A stretch of 15,491 nt of DNA from JAWVYT01 sp964605205 (GTDB taxonomy: Bacteria; Gemmatimonadota; Gemmatimonadetes; Longimicrobiales; RSA9). The notes beneath the pieces are model-generated. The model did not search any database. It was not told the origin of the DNA and saw only the letters and a program-made list of their open reading frames with translations. The DNA lies in NCBI GenBank assembly GCA_964605205.1, contig CAZSBL010000081.1, positions 1 to 15,491 on the forward strand, given 5' to 3'. Positions 6,978 to 14,112 of this stretch are shown here, piece by piece (position 1 is the first letter of the stretch; every line of letters starts with the position of its first letter). A program made the translations under genes and the position numbers.

Positions 6978-7744
6978 TCCGCCTGGAAGGCCTGACGAAG
7001 GCGTACGGGAAGTTCGTAGCGGTGCACCCACTGGACCTGGAGGTGCCGGCGGGCCAGCTGTTCGGGTTCCTGGGGCCCAACGGCGCCGGCAAGACCACGA
7101 CGATCCGGATGCTCACCGGGGTGCTCCGGCCCACGGGCGGCCGCGTGCTCCTGGACGGCCACGACGTGGCGCGGGAGCCGGCGAGGGCGAAGCAGCTGCT
7201 GGGCTACATCCCGGACCGGCCGTTCCTCTACGAGAAGCTGACGGGCCGGGAGTTCCTCCGGTTCGTGAGCGGGCTCTGGGGGCAGGACGGCGACGCGGCG
7301 GAGGCGCGGGGGCAGGAGCTGCTGGAGCTGTTCGAGCTCACCGACTGGCAGGACACGCTGATCGAGAGCTACAGCCACGGGATGCGCCAGAAGCTGCTGA
7401 TCAGCTCGGCGCTGATCCACGGCCCGCGGCTGATCGTGGTGGACGAGCCGATGGTGGGGCTCGACCCGAAGGCCGCCCGGATGATCAAGGACCTGCTACG
7501 CACGTTCGTGCGGGAGGGCGGGACAGTGTTTCTCTCCACGCACACGCTGGAGGTGGCGGAGGCGCTGTGTGACCGGATCGCCATCATCCAGGACGGCCGG
7601 ATCCGGGCGGACGGGAGCATGGACGAGCTGCGGGCCGAGGCGAAGGCGGGGGCGGCAGGGCTCGAGGAGATCTTCCTGAAGCTGACGGGCGGCGAGGACG
7701 TGGTGGAGCTGATCGCGTCGCTGAAGAAGGTCGCGGAAGGGTAG
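6974..7744 (+). CDS. ABC transporter ATP-binding protein (ABC-2 type)
   Basis: 256 residues forming one nucleotide-binding domain. Walker A is GPNGAGKTT (34-42), the signature is YSHGMRQK (133-140), Walker B is LIVVDEPMVGLDP with Asp157 and Glu158, and the H-loop is STHTLEVAE with His190. All catalytic elements are intact. The Q-loop position reads YIPDRPFLYEKLT, with Asp81 where Gln is usual; I believe this occurs in related exporters. SHGM in place of LSGGQ is common in ABC-2 exporters. It hydrolyses ATP at the inner face of the membrane to drive the permease encoded 3 bases downstream. ATG start 6974 overlaps the transglutaminase stop. The substrate cannot be read from the sequence. Confidence 0.95.
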   Translation: MIRLEGLTKAYGKFVAVHPLDLEVPAGQLFGFLGPNGAGKTTTIRMLTGVLRPTGGRVLLDGHDVAREPARAKQLLGYIPDRPFLYEKLTGREFLRFVSGLWGQDGDAAEARGQELLELFELTDWQDTLIESYSHGMRQKLLISSALIHGPRLIVVDEPMVGLDPKAARMIKDLLRTFVREGGTVFLSTHTLEVAEALCDRIAIIQDGRIRADGSMDELRAEAKAGAAGLEEIFLKLTGGEDVVELIASLKKVAEG

Positions 7745-7747
7745 GCC

Positions 7748-9505
7748 GTGGCGACGAACGCGCCCCGGGAGGTGCCCCTCTTCGGTGGACTGACCGACTA
7801 CGAGCCCGGGCGGCGGGAGCGGACCACGATCCCGCGGCTGCTGGCGCCCAAGTGGCGAGCGCTGCGCCGGCGGTCGGACGGAGAGGGGAGCGGGGGCCGG
7901 GCGCTGATCCTGGGCCTGGTGGGCTTCATCTTCTTCTCCATGATGTTCGGCATCCTGTTCAGGATGCTGATCTACTTCCGCCGGGCGGAGGGGATCGGCG
8001 AGGTGCTGGCGGTGAAGCTGTTGAGCCTGGTGCTGCTCAGCTTCATGGCGATCCTGCTGCTGTCGAACGTGATCGCGGCGCTCTCGAGCTTCTTCCTGGC
8101 CCGCGACCTGGAGCTGCTGATGGCGTCGCCGACCGACACGCTCAAGGTCTACGGCGCCCGGCTCCTGGAGACCCTGACCTACTCGTCGTGGATGGTGGCG
8201 CTGATGATGGTCCCGCTGCTGGCCGCGTACGGGGTGGTCTACCGCGGCGGGCTCCTCTACGCGGGCGTCTCACTGGTGACGATGGCGGCGTTCTTCGTGA
8301 TCCCGGCGGTGCTGGGAAGCGCGCTCACGCTACTCCTGGTCAACGTCTTCCCGGCCCGGCGGGCCCGGGACCTGCTCGCCCTGATCGGGCTCTTCGCCGC
8401 CGCCGGGGTGATCCTCCTGTTCCGGCTGCTGCGCCCCGAGCAGATCGTGAGCCCCGAGGGGTTCAACAGCCTGGTGGACTTCATCGCGGCGCTCCAGACG
8501 CCGGGGAGCGTGTGGCTGCCGAGCGAGTGGGCGGCCGAGGCGATCATGGCGCCGCTCCGCTCCGGTGCCGCCGACTGGTTCCCGCTCTTCCTGCTGATCA
8601 ACACCGCGGGCGGGCTCGTGGTAGTGGGGGCGTGGCTGCACGGCCGCTTCTTCTCCGAGGGCTTCAGCCGGGCGCAGGAGGGTGCGTCGCTGAAGGATGC
8701 CACGGAGCATCGGAGCTCGCGGCTCGACCGGGTGTTCGGCCGGCTCGTTCCCGCCAGCCGGGCGCTGGTGGTCAAGGACATCCGGACCTTCTTCCGGGAC
8801 ACCACGCAGTGGAGCCAGCTGATCCTGCTGGCGGTGCTGGTGGTGGTCTACGTCTACAACATCAAGGTGCTGCCGCTCTACACCGGGGTGGAGGTCGGGT
8901 TCTTCCTGGTGAACGTGGTGAGCTTCCTGAACCTGGGGCTGGCCGGCTTCGTACTGGCGGCCATCGCGGCCCGGTTCCTGTTCCCAACGGTGAGCCTGGA
9001 GGGCCGCACGCTCTGGCTCCTCCGCTCCTCGCCGCTCCAGCTGCGGCGGCTGGTCTGGAGCAAGTACTGGGTGAACGTGCTGCCGCTGCTGCTCGTGGCC
9101 CTCGCCCTGACGGCCGGGACCAACTACATCCTCGAGGTCGGAGCGTTCGTCATGACCCTTTCACTGGTCACCATCACGGTAATGACGTTCGCCATCGCCG
9201 CGCTGGCCCTCGGGTTCGGCGCCATGTTCCCCCGGTTCGATACGACGAACGCCGCCGACATCCCCACCGGCTTCGGCGGGCTCCTCTTCATGATGACCGC
9301 CATCGGGTACCTGGCCGCGGTGATCGTGCTGGAGGCGTGGCCGGTGTACACCGTGCTCCAGGCCCGGCTCAACGGTGAGGCGCTCGGCACCGGCGCCGTG
9401 GTCTGGCTGGTGGCCGGGCTCTCGGCGGCGGCGATCCTGTCGGTGTTGGCGATCTGGCTCCCGCTCCGGGCCGCGGTCCGCCGGATCGGCACGCTGGAGG
9501 TGTGA
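7748..9505 (+). CDS. ABC-2 type transporter permease (585 aa)
   Basis: A large integral membrane protein, partner of the preceding ATPase. I count about 12 hydrophobic segments: one near 52-77 (LILGLVGFIFFSMMFGILF), several through ~115-215, one or two near 225-300, a soluble stretch ~300-345 (HGRFFSEGFSRAQEGASLKD), then a second set from ~360 to the end. The second half opens with ALVVKDIRTFFRDTTQWSQL, a cytoplasmic coupling motif I associate with fused ABC-2 exporters of the YhaP/EcsB kind. The length and two-half layout suggest two fused 6-helix units in one chain, so one gene could supply the whole channel. The start is GTG 7748 with GGAAGGG (7735-7741) 6 bases upstream. Export is expected; the substrate is unknown. 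The next gene starts 2 bases after the stop. Confidence 0.9.
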   Translation: MATNAPREVPLFGGLTDYEPGRRERTTIPRLLAPKWRALRRRSDGEGSGGRALILGLVGFIFFSMMFGILFRMLIYFRRAEGIGEVLAVKLLSLVLLSFMAILLLSNVIAALSSFFLARDLELLMASPTDTLKVYGARLLETLTYSSWMVALMMVPLLAAYGVVYRGGLLYAGVSLVTMAAFFVIPAVLGSALTLLLVNVFPARRARDLLALIGLFAAAGVILLFRLLRPEQIVSPEGFNSLVDFIAALQTPGSVWLPSEWAAEAIMAPLRSGAADWFPLFLLINTAGGLVVVGAWLHGRFFSEGFSRAQEGASLKDATEHRSSRLDRVFGRLVPASRALVVKDIRTFFRDTTQWSQLILLAVLVVVYVYNIKVLPLYTGVEVGFFLVNVVSFLNLGLAGFVLAAIAARFLFPTVSLEGRTLWLLRSSPLQLRRLVWSKYWVNVLPLLLVALALTAGTNYILEVGAFVMTLSLVTITVMTFAIAALALGFGAMFPRFDTTNAADIPTGFGGLLFMMTAIGYLAAVIVLEAWPVYTVLQARLNGEALGTGAVVWLVAGLSAAAILSVLAIWLPLRAAVRRIGTLEV

Positions 9506-9506
9506 C

Positions 9507-9902
9507 ATGGAGCGACGGGCGGGCCGGCTCGTGCTCCCGGCCGCCGGGACGGCCCCGGCCGCGCTCGAGGTGGAGCCGCAGCCGAAGCGACGGCGCACCG
9601 TGCGGGCGGCGCTGATCCTGGCCGTCTCCATCGCCCTCATGCCCGTGGTGTTCGTGGTCCCACCTCACTTCCTCTGGCCGCTGGTGGCGCTGGTGGCCGG
9701 GCTCTACTTCGCCCGGAAGGTGTGGGTGGGCGAGTACGTGGTCCTGTCTTTCGAAGGGACGTGCCCGCGGTGCGGGGAGCCGCTGGAGGTGGAGCCCGGC
9801 ACCCGGCTCCGGGGCCGGGAGCGGATCGAGTGCTTCGGCTGCCACCGGGAGCCGGAGCTGGTGGTGGGGGAGGAGTCCCCGGCATGGGATGGCGCGCCGT
9901 GA
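9507..9902 (+). CDS. Membrane protein with C-terminal zinc ribbon
   Basis: 131 residues, not a family I can name. A basic N-terminus (PKRRRTVRA) precedes two close hydrophobic segments (~32-51 and ~54-69), then a cytoplasmic-looking tail with a treble-clef/zinc-ribbon pattern: Cys86-x2-Cys89 (TCPRCGEP) and Cys109-x2-Cys112 (ECFGCHRE), 19 residues apart. Four cysteines in this spacing should bind one zinc. Basic residues before the first helix favour both termini inside the cell. ATG 9507 lies one base after the permease TGA, so it is almost certainly co-translated and may be an accessory or sensor subunit of the exporter; that is inference from position. The last bases overlap the start of the next gene. 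Confidence 0.78.
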   Translation: MERRAGRLVLPAAGTAPAALEVEPQPKRRRTVRAALILAVSIALMPVVFVVPPHFLWPLVALVAGLYFARKVWVGEYVVLSFEGTCPRCGEPLEVEPGTRLRGRERIECFGCHREPELVVGEESPAWDGAP

Positions 9903-10780
9903 GCACGGTCGACCCCACCGACCTGGCGCTGGCGCTCACGTCCGCGGCGGCGGCGGGGAGCGTGGTCATGGAGAGCTTCGGCACGGATCCGGAAGTGCGT
10001 CACAAGGGCCCCGACCAGCCGGTGACCGACGCCGACCTGGCGGCCGACGCGGTGCTGAAGGAGCGGCTGCTCGGCGCCCGCCCCGATGACGGCTGGATCT
10101 CGGAGGAGAGCGCCGACCGCCCGGACCGGCTCGAGCGGCGCAGGGTCTGGATCGTGGACCCCATCGACGGCACCCGCTCGTTCATCGGTGGCTACCGGGA
10201 GTTCGCCGTCTCGGTGGCGCTGGCGGTGGGTGGGGAAGCGGTGGTGGGCGTGATCTACAACCCCGCCCGCGACCACATGGTCTGGGCCACCGCGGGCGGT
10301 GGCGCGCGCGCCGTCGAGGGGTGGACCGCCGCGCTGGCGGGTGGCGGTTCCAGCGCCATGGCCGCCGCCATCGGGCAGGGCGCGCCGCTGGACGTGGCCT
10401 CGGGCCGGCGGGGCACGCTGCTGGCGTCGCGAAGCGAGCGGCGGGACGGGGAGCTCGAGCCGTTCGAGGGGACGTGGACCATCCGGGAGGTGGGGAGCAC
10501 GGCGTGGAAGCTGGCGGGAACCGCCATGGGGCGCGGCGCCTATATCAGTCGGGGCCCGAAGTCGGAGTGGGACGTGGCGGCGGGCGTGCTGATCGTGGCG
10601 GAGGCCGGCGGCGTGGCCACGGACCTGGCCGGCCGGACCATCCCGTTCAACCGCCCGGAACCGTATGTGCACGGGATCGTGGCGGGATGGGCGGACGAAC
10701 ACGCCCGGCTGCTGGAGCGGGCGCGGGCGCTGCCCTCGCCGCGGCTCGGGCGAGACCGTTGGAAGGGCGACGAAGGGTAG
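9884..10780 (+). CDS. Inositol monophosphatase-family phosphatase (CysQ/IMPase-like)
   Basis: About 298 residues, a Mg2+-dependent sugar/nucleotide phosphatase of the IMPase superfamily. Metal-binding motifs are all present: SEES with Glu74 and Glu75; DPIDGT (92-97) in WIVDPIDGTRSFIGG; and WDVAAG with Asp230 near the C-terminus. The segment DGTRSFIGGYREFAVSVAL, followed by VVGVIYNP, leans toward CysQ (3'-phosphoadenosine 5'-phosphate phosphatase), but histidinol-phosphatase HisN and myo-inositol phosphatase are close alternatives and cannot be separated by eye. It is cytoplasmic. Two starts compete: ATG 9884 with AGGAG (9871-9875) 8 bases upstream, or GTG 9899, which would form the GTGA overlap seen elsewhere in this run. 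I prefer 9884 because of the Shine-Dalgarno; the first five residues (MGWRA) are not conserved-looking. Confidence 0.9.
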   Translation: MGWRAVSTVDPTDLALALTSAAAAGSVVMESFGTDPEVRHKGPDQPVTDADLAADAVLKERLLGARPDDGWISEESADRPDRLERRRVWIVDPIDGTRSFIGGYREFAVSVALAVGGEAVVGVIYNPARDHMVWATAGGGARAVEGWTAALAGGGSSAMAAAIGQGAPLDVASGRRGTLLASRSERRDGELEPFEGTWTIREVGSTAWKLAGTAMGRGAYISRGPKSEWDVAAGVLIVAEAGGVATDLAGRTIPFNRPEPYVHGIVAGWADEHARLLERARALPSPRLGRDRWKGDEG

Positions 10781-10783
10781 ATC

Positions 10784-10984
10784 ATGTGGTGGTACATCAT
10801 CGGCGGGACGTTGGCGCTGCTGCTCGGGATCTATATCGGCCTCGGGTTCCCGGGGCTGCCGGGCCGGGAGGACCGGGTGCTGCCCGGGGGCAGGACGCGC
10901 AGGAAGAAGAGGCATTTCACACCGCTGGACCTGCTCCGGAAGGAAGAGAAGGGGAGCGAGCGTCGGCGGCGGGGCGAGCAGTGA
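10784..10984 (+). CDS. Small single-pass membrane protein (66 aa)
   Basis: A 66-residue protein with one hydrophobic helix (~1-22, WWYIIGGTLALLLGIYIGLG) followed by a proline/glycine linker (FPGLPGRED) and a strongly basic tail (RTRRKKRHF ... RKEEKGSERRRRGEQ). Positive-inside logic puts the tail in the cytoplasm and the N-terminus outside. I recognise no family. I take it as real because it starts (ATG 10784) 3 bases after the phosphatase stop, has GAAGGG at 10772-10777 as ribosome binding site, and ends in a GTGA overlap with the thioesterase gene. The basic tail could contact nucleic acid, phospholipid head groups or a partner; no function is assigned. Confidence 0.7.
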   Translation: MWWYIIGGTLALLLGIYIGLGFPGLPGREDRVLPGGRTRRKKRHFTPLDLLRKEEKGSERRRRGEQ

Positions 10985-11418
10985 GGGAGCCTGCGCCCGG
11001 GTCGTTCCGGATCATCCACGAGGTCGCGGTCCGCTTCCGGGACCTGGACCCGATGCTCCACGCGCATCACTCGCTCCCGCTCATGTACTGGGAGGAGGCC
11101 CGGGCCCGCTACTGGCGGGAGGTGGCCGGGCGGGAAGAGGTGATGGCCATGGACTACGTCATGGGCGAGCTCACCGTCCGCTGGCACCAGCGGATCACCT
11201 GGCCGGCCACGCTCCGGGCCGGTGTGCGCGTCACGCGGCTGGGAGAGAAGAGCTTCGACATGGAGTACGGCCTCTGGGACGCAGACGGCCGGCTCATGGC
11301 CTCGGGGCGCAGCACCCAGGTCATGTTCGACTACGACGCCGGGCGATCCACCCCCGTCGATGACGAGACCCGCCGGCGGATCGAGGCGTTCGAGGGGCTC
11401 GCCCGGGCGGCCGACTAG
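10981..11418 (+). CDS. Hotdog-fold acyl-CoA thioesterase (4HBT family)
   Basis: 145 residues, a full hotdog domain. The N-terminal strand and active-site region read VRFRDLDPMLHAHH (17-30), matching the 4-hydroxybenzoyl-CoA thioesterase pattern V+yxDtDxxGHvnn, with Asp23 at the expected catalytic place. The long helix MYWEEARARYWRE follows, then paired strands (GELTVRWHQRITWPATLRAGVRV; GEKSFDMEYGLWDADGRLMASGRSTQVMFD). It should hydrolyse acyl-CoA to free acid and CoA in the cytoplasm; the acyl group is unknown. The usual GH after Asp is replaced by ML before His27, which could shift specificity. GTG 10981 overlaps the small membrane protein stop. Last gene of the run; with the acyl-CoA ligase it forms an opposing pair. 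Its TAG shares CTAG with the convergent DUF445 stop. Confidence 0.88.
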   Translation: MREPAPGSFRIIHEVAVRFRDLDPMLHAHHSLPLMYWEEARARYWREVAGREEVMAMDYVMGELTVRWHQRITWPATLRAGVRVTRLGEKSFDMEYGLWDADGRLMASGRSTQVMFDYDAGRSTPVDDETRRRIEAFEGLARAAD

Positions 11419-12980
11419 GTCAGGAGCTGCACGCCGAACAGGGTGATCCCGATGACGGCGCCCAGCACGTACCCGAGGTAGATGATCAGCTGCAGCTCCC
11501 GCTGGGTCACGCTGCGGACCAGCTCCTCGACCTTCTCCATCGGGTAGTCCAGGATCTTCTGCTCCACGCGACCGGCCACGTCCACCCGCTGGGCCACGGT
11601 GGGCACCTGCTCCTGCAGCCACGCCCAGAGCGGCTCCTCGATGGTGTCCCGGATCCGGGTGGCGGCGTCCTCGCCCACCAGGTCGGCGGGTCGGCCGATG
11701 CGACGCTCCAGGACCAGCTCCACACCGCGCTCCGCCAGCTCCTCGGCCACGCCCCGGGCCTCCGGGCTCCGGGCGGCGGCCACGAGGGCGTCGGCCACGC
11801 TGTCGGACGAGAGCCTGCCCAGCAGCTCGCCCCAGGTGCGGTCCTCGGCCGCGCCGAGGGTGGAGCGGAGCTTCTCCACCAGGAACTCCCGGGTGCCCGG
11901 GTCGCGGGCCACGTCCAGGATCCAGCCAGTGACCGTGGCCTTGACCTGCTCCACGCTCCGGTCCCCGGGCCGGCCCAGGACCTCCGCCACGGGGCGGCGC
12001 AGGAAGTCCACGATGGCGTCGTTGACGCTCCGGGCCATGGCGTCGCGGACGGCGTCGTCGTGGAGGAGCTCGGAGAGGTTCGCGGCGCCCTCGGTCTCCA
12101 TGGTCCTGATGACCCGGTCGACGGTGTCGGGCGGGATGATGAGCTGGGCCACGACCCGCTTGTAGAAGTTCAGGTCGTCGAGGAATCGCTCGAGGAGGCG
12201 GTGGAGTAGCGCCCGGACCTTCTCCCGGGCCTCCGGGTCCTCGAGGAGCGTGGCGAGGCGCTCGATGGCCAGGGGGAGATAGCCTGCGATCCCCTTCTCG
12301 ACGGCCGCCACGAGCCCCATGGGGAGGATGTCCTCGAAGGTCTGGTCGGGCTCGAGGAGCCGCCCGGTGGACCGCTCCAGGTAGTCGGTGATGGCACCCT
12401 CGAACCCCTGGCCGCCCACGGCGTCGCGGATGGTTCGGTGGGCCAGCTCGGTCAGCGCCTCTTCACGCTCCTCGGTCAGCAGCTCGGCCACGGGGCGGTG
12501 GCGGATGTCCTCCATGAACCCGGCGGCCCACCGCCGGGCGGCCTCCTCGAATGCGTCGGACGCCAGGTAGGCGTCGAGCCGGGCGAGGGCCGAGTCGGCC
12601 ACGTCGTCGAGGATCGGCCGGAGCTCCTCGACCACGGAGGCGGGCAGCAGCTCCCGGAGGCTGCCGCGCTCCCGCTCGAGGAGGTCCCGGAGGAAGGCGT
12701 CGAGGCGATCACGGAACGCCTCGCGGAACGCGGGCTCGGCCAGCGCCCGGGCCAGGTCATCGCCGGTGAGGAGCCGCTCGCCCACCGCCTGCCCCATGGC
12801 CCGGGCCAGCCGCTCCCGGTTCTTCGGGATGGCGCCCTGGAAGAAGCGGACGGGCCGCTTCCCGATCCGGGGCGGCTCGTAGGGGTGGAACAGCATCCAG
12901 ATGGCGACGCTGTTGGTGACGCCGCCGGCCAGCGAGCCGAAGGCCACGGTGAGGGCGGCCTCGAGGGCGGGGGCGATCAC
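11415..12980 (-). CDS. DUF445-family membrane protein
   Basis: 521 residues. The N-terminus ALEAALTVAFGSLAGGVTNSVAIWMLFHPYEPP and the following FFQGAIPKNRERLARAMGQAVGERLL are the DUF445 (YheB-like) hallmark: a hydrophobic helix with GxxTNxxAIxMLFxP, then the GxIPKxRxxLA motif. The middle (residues ~70-490) is long, charged and helical with repeated amphipathic 'RxxLxxxLxxF' stretches, likely coiled bundles. The C-terminus is a second hydrophobic segment (LIIYLGYVLGAVIGITLFG, ~500-518), so both ends sit in the membrane. The function of DUF445 is not established. I chose GTG 12978-12980 (start in VIAPALEA), which forms a GTGA overlap with the lipoprotein stop. The frame is open 73 codons further, but that part is arginine-rich shadow sequence. 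Confidence 0.88.
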   Translation of the reverse strand: MIAPALEAALTVAFGSLAGGVTNSVAIWMLFHPYEPPRIGKRPVRFFQGAIPKNRERLARAMGQAVGERLLTGDDLARALAEPAFREAFRDRLDAFLRDLLERERGSLRELLPASVVEELRPILDDVADSALARLDAYLASDAFEEAARRWAAGFMEDIRHRPVAELLTEEREEALTELAHRTIRDAVGGQGFEGAITDYLERSTGRLLEPDQTFEDILPMGLVAAVEKGIAGYLPLAIERLATLLEDPEAREKVRALLHRLLERFLDDLNFYKRVVAQLIIPPDTVDRVIRTMETEGAANLSELLHDDAVRDAMARSVNDAIVDFLRRPVAEVLGRPGDRSVEQVKATVTGWILDVARDPGTREFLVEKLRSTLGAAEDRTWGELLGRLSSDSVADALVAAARSPEARGVAEELAERGVELVLERRIGRPADLVGEDAATRIRDTIEEPLWAWLQEQVPTVAQRVDVAGRVEQKILDYPMEKVEELVRSVTQRELQLIIYLGYVLGAVIGITLFGVQLLT

Positions 12981-13978
12981 CGCACGTGACGCACGAGGCC
13001 GAAGACGTCGCGTCGGACGGACCGGTCCTCGACCCAGCCGGAGACCAGGACGTAGGAGAGGGCCTGGAGGTCGGGCACATCGGTCAGCGTGATCGGCGCG
13101 GTGGACTCGGTGACGAGCTCGCCGGTGAGGGTGCCGCCGGACGAGACGACTCGCCACGCGCTCGGCACCTGCACGCCCGTCGCTTCGTCCTGGGTCCACG
13201 CCGTGGGCTCGATCCGGGCATCGCTGCGGACATCGTCCCGACCGGCGTTCCGGACCCAGGCCAGGCTGCCGCTCGACGCGCTGGCCAGCACTACGTAGAA
13301 GCCGCCGTTGTTGAGCAGGAGCGCCTCGGCGCCCTGCCGGGCGATGGGTGTGGGCGGCACCGCCACGCTGTCCGGGGCCTGCCCATCGTCGGCGTCGGCG
13401 GCGTCGAGGGTGTCGGAACGCGCTCGCTGCACGAACTGCGGGTTGACGGACCGGCCGAGCTGCGTGTCCAGGAGGACGCCGGGGACGGACTCGTCGTCGA
13501 CGGCGAGCCGTGCGCTCCGCAGAACCAGCTGGGTGCTGACGTCCGGGCTATGCTCGGCGATGGTGGCCCCGAGATAGAGCCGGGTGATGGCGGAGTCGCG
13601 GTGGATCAGGGCGCCCAGGTCTCCGGCCTCGGTGACCGTGATCTTGAGGGGGCCGTGGGGCACCAGCCGCCATGGGTTGCGCATCGGCGCCATGGCCCAG
13701 CCCTCGTCCATGAGCGCGCGCCAGCGCACGCCGTTGACCACCCGGGCGCGTACGCCCCGGCGCAGCCCGAGGCTGTCGCTCAGCGCCACGAAGTCGAAGA
13801 CCGCCGCCGTGGGCAGACGGGCGCCGGGCCCGAGGAAGACCAGGCGTCGGTTGTACGCCGCCGTCGGGCCGTAGTCGGGTGTCACTTCCTGGTCGACCGG
13901 GGAGCCGCCGGGCCCGCTTTCGCACGCCGTCGCCGCCAAGACCACGGTGAGAACGATGAGGATGTTCTTCGCTCGCAT
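12977..13978 (-). CDS. Predicted lipoprotein of unknown function
   Basis: 333 residues. The N-terminus MRAKNILIVLTVVLAATAC-ESG is a lipoprotein signal peptide: basic start, hydrophobic core, and a lipobox-like ATAC with Cys19 as the lipidated residue. ESG at +2 to +4 favours outer-membrane or surface export by E. coli rules, but those rules may not hold here. The mature part is rich in beta-type alternation with no motif I can name. A D/A-rich acidic linker (TLDAADADDGQAPDS) sits near residues 193-207. ATG 13978 has GAAGGA (13989-13994 on the plus strand) about 10 bases upstream. Its TGA overlaps the DUF445 GTG, so the two envelope proteins are probably made together. I recognise no family. 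Confidence 0.82.
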   Translation of the reverse strand: MRAKNILIVLTVVLAATACESGPGGSPVDQEVTPDYGPTAAYNRRLVFLGPGARLPTAAVFDFVALSDSLGLRRGVRARVVNGVRWRALMDEGWAMAPMRNPWRLVPHGPLKITVTEAGDLGALIHRDSAITRLYLGATIAEHSPDVSTQLVLRSARLAVDDESVPGVLLDTQLGRSVNPQFVQRARSDTLDAADADDGQAPDSVAVPPTPIARQGAEALLLNNGGFYVVLASASSGSLAWVRNAGRDDVRSDARIEPTAWTQDEATGVQVPSAWRVVSSGGTLTGELVTESTAPITLTDVPDLQALSYVLVSGWVEDRSVRRDVFGLVRHVR

Positions 13979-14109
13979 ATACGCTCGTTCCTTCGACTTC
14001 GACTGGGTAAAGGGACCGTCGGAAAAACTAGCATGGCGTCCGGGCGGCCGCTAACTTCTCCCGCCGCCGGAGTACCCGGCCATCATGATTCCTCTGATAC
14101 GATCGTACT
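13979..14109. promoter_or_regulatory. Divergent intergenic region
   Basis: 131 bases between the lipoprotein (leftward) and symporter (rightward) genes, and the only divergent promoter region in the window. It holds the lipoprotein ribosome binding site near 13989-13994, an A-rich patch (GGAAAAACTAGC, 14020-14031), and the rightward -10-like TACGAT at 14098-14103. I see no convincing leftward -35/-10 pair and no clear operator palindrome. Confidence 0.4.
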
Positions 14110-14112
14110 ATG
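14098..14112 (+). promoter_or_regulatory. Candidate -10 box of a leaderless transcript
   Basis: TACGAT (14098-14103) fits TANNNT and ends 6 bases before the ATG at 14110, so transcription would begin at or next to the start codon. No Shine-Dalgarno is present upstream, and an in-frame TGA at 14095-14097 excludes an earlier start. No good -35 box is seen. Confidence 0.4.
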
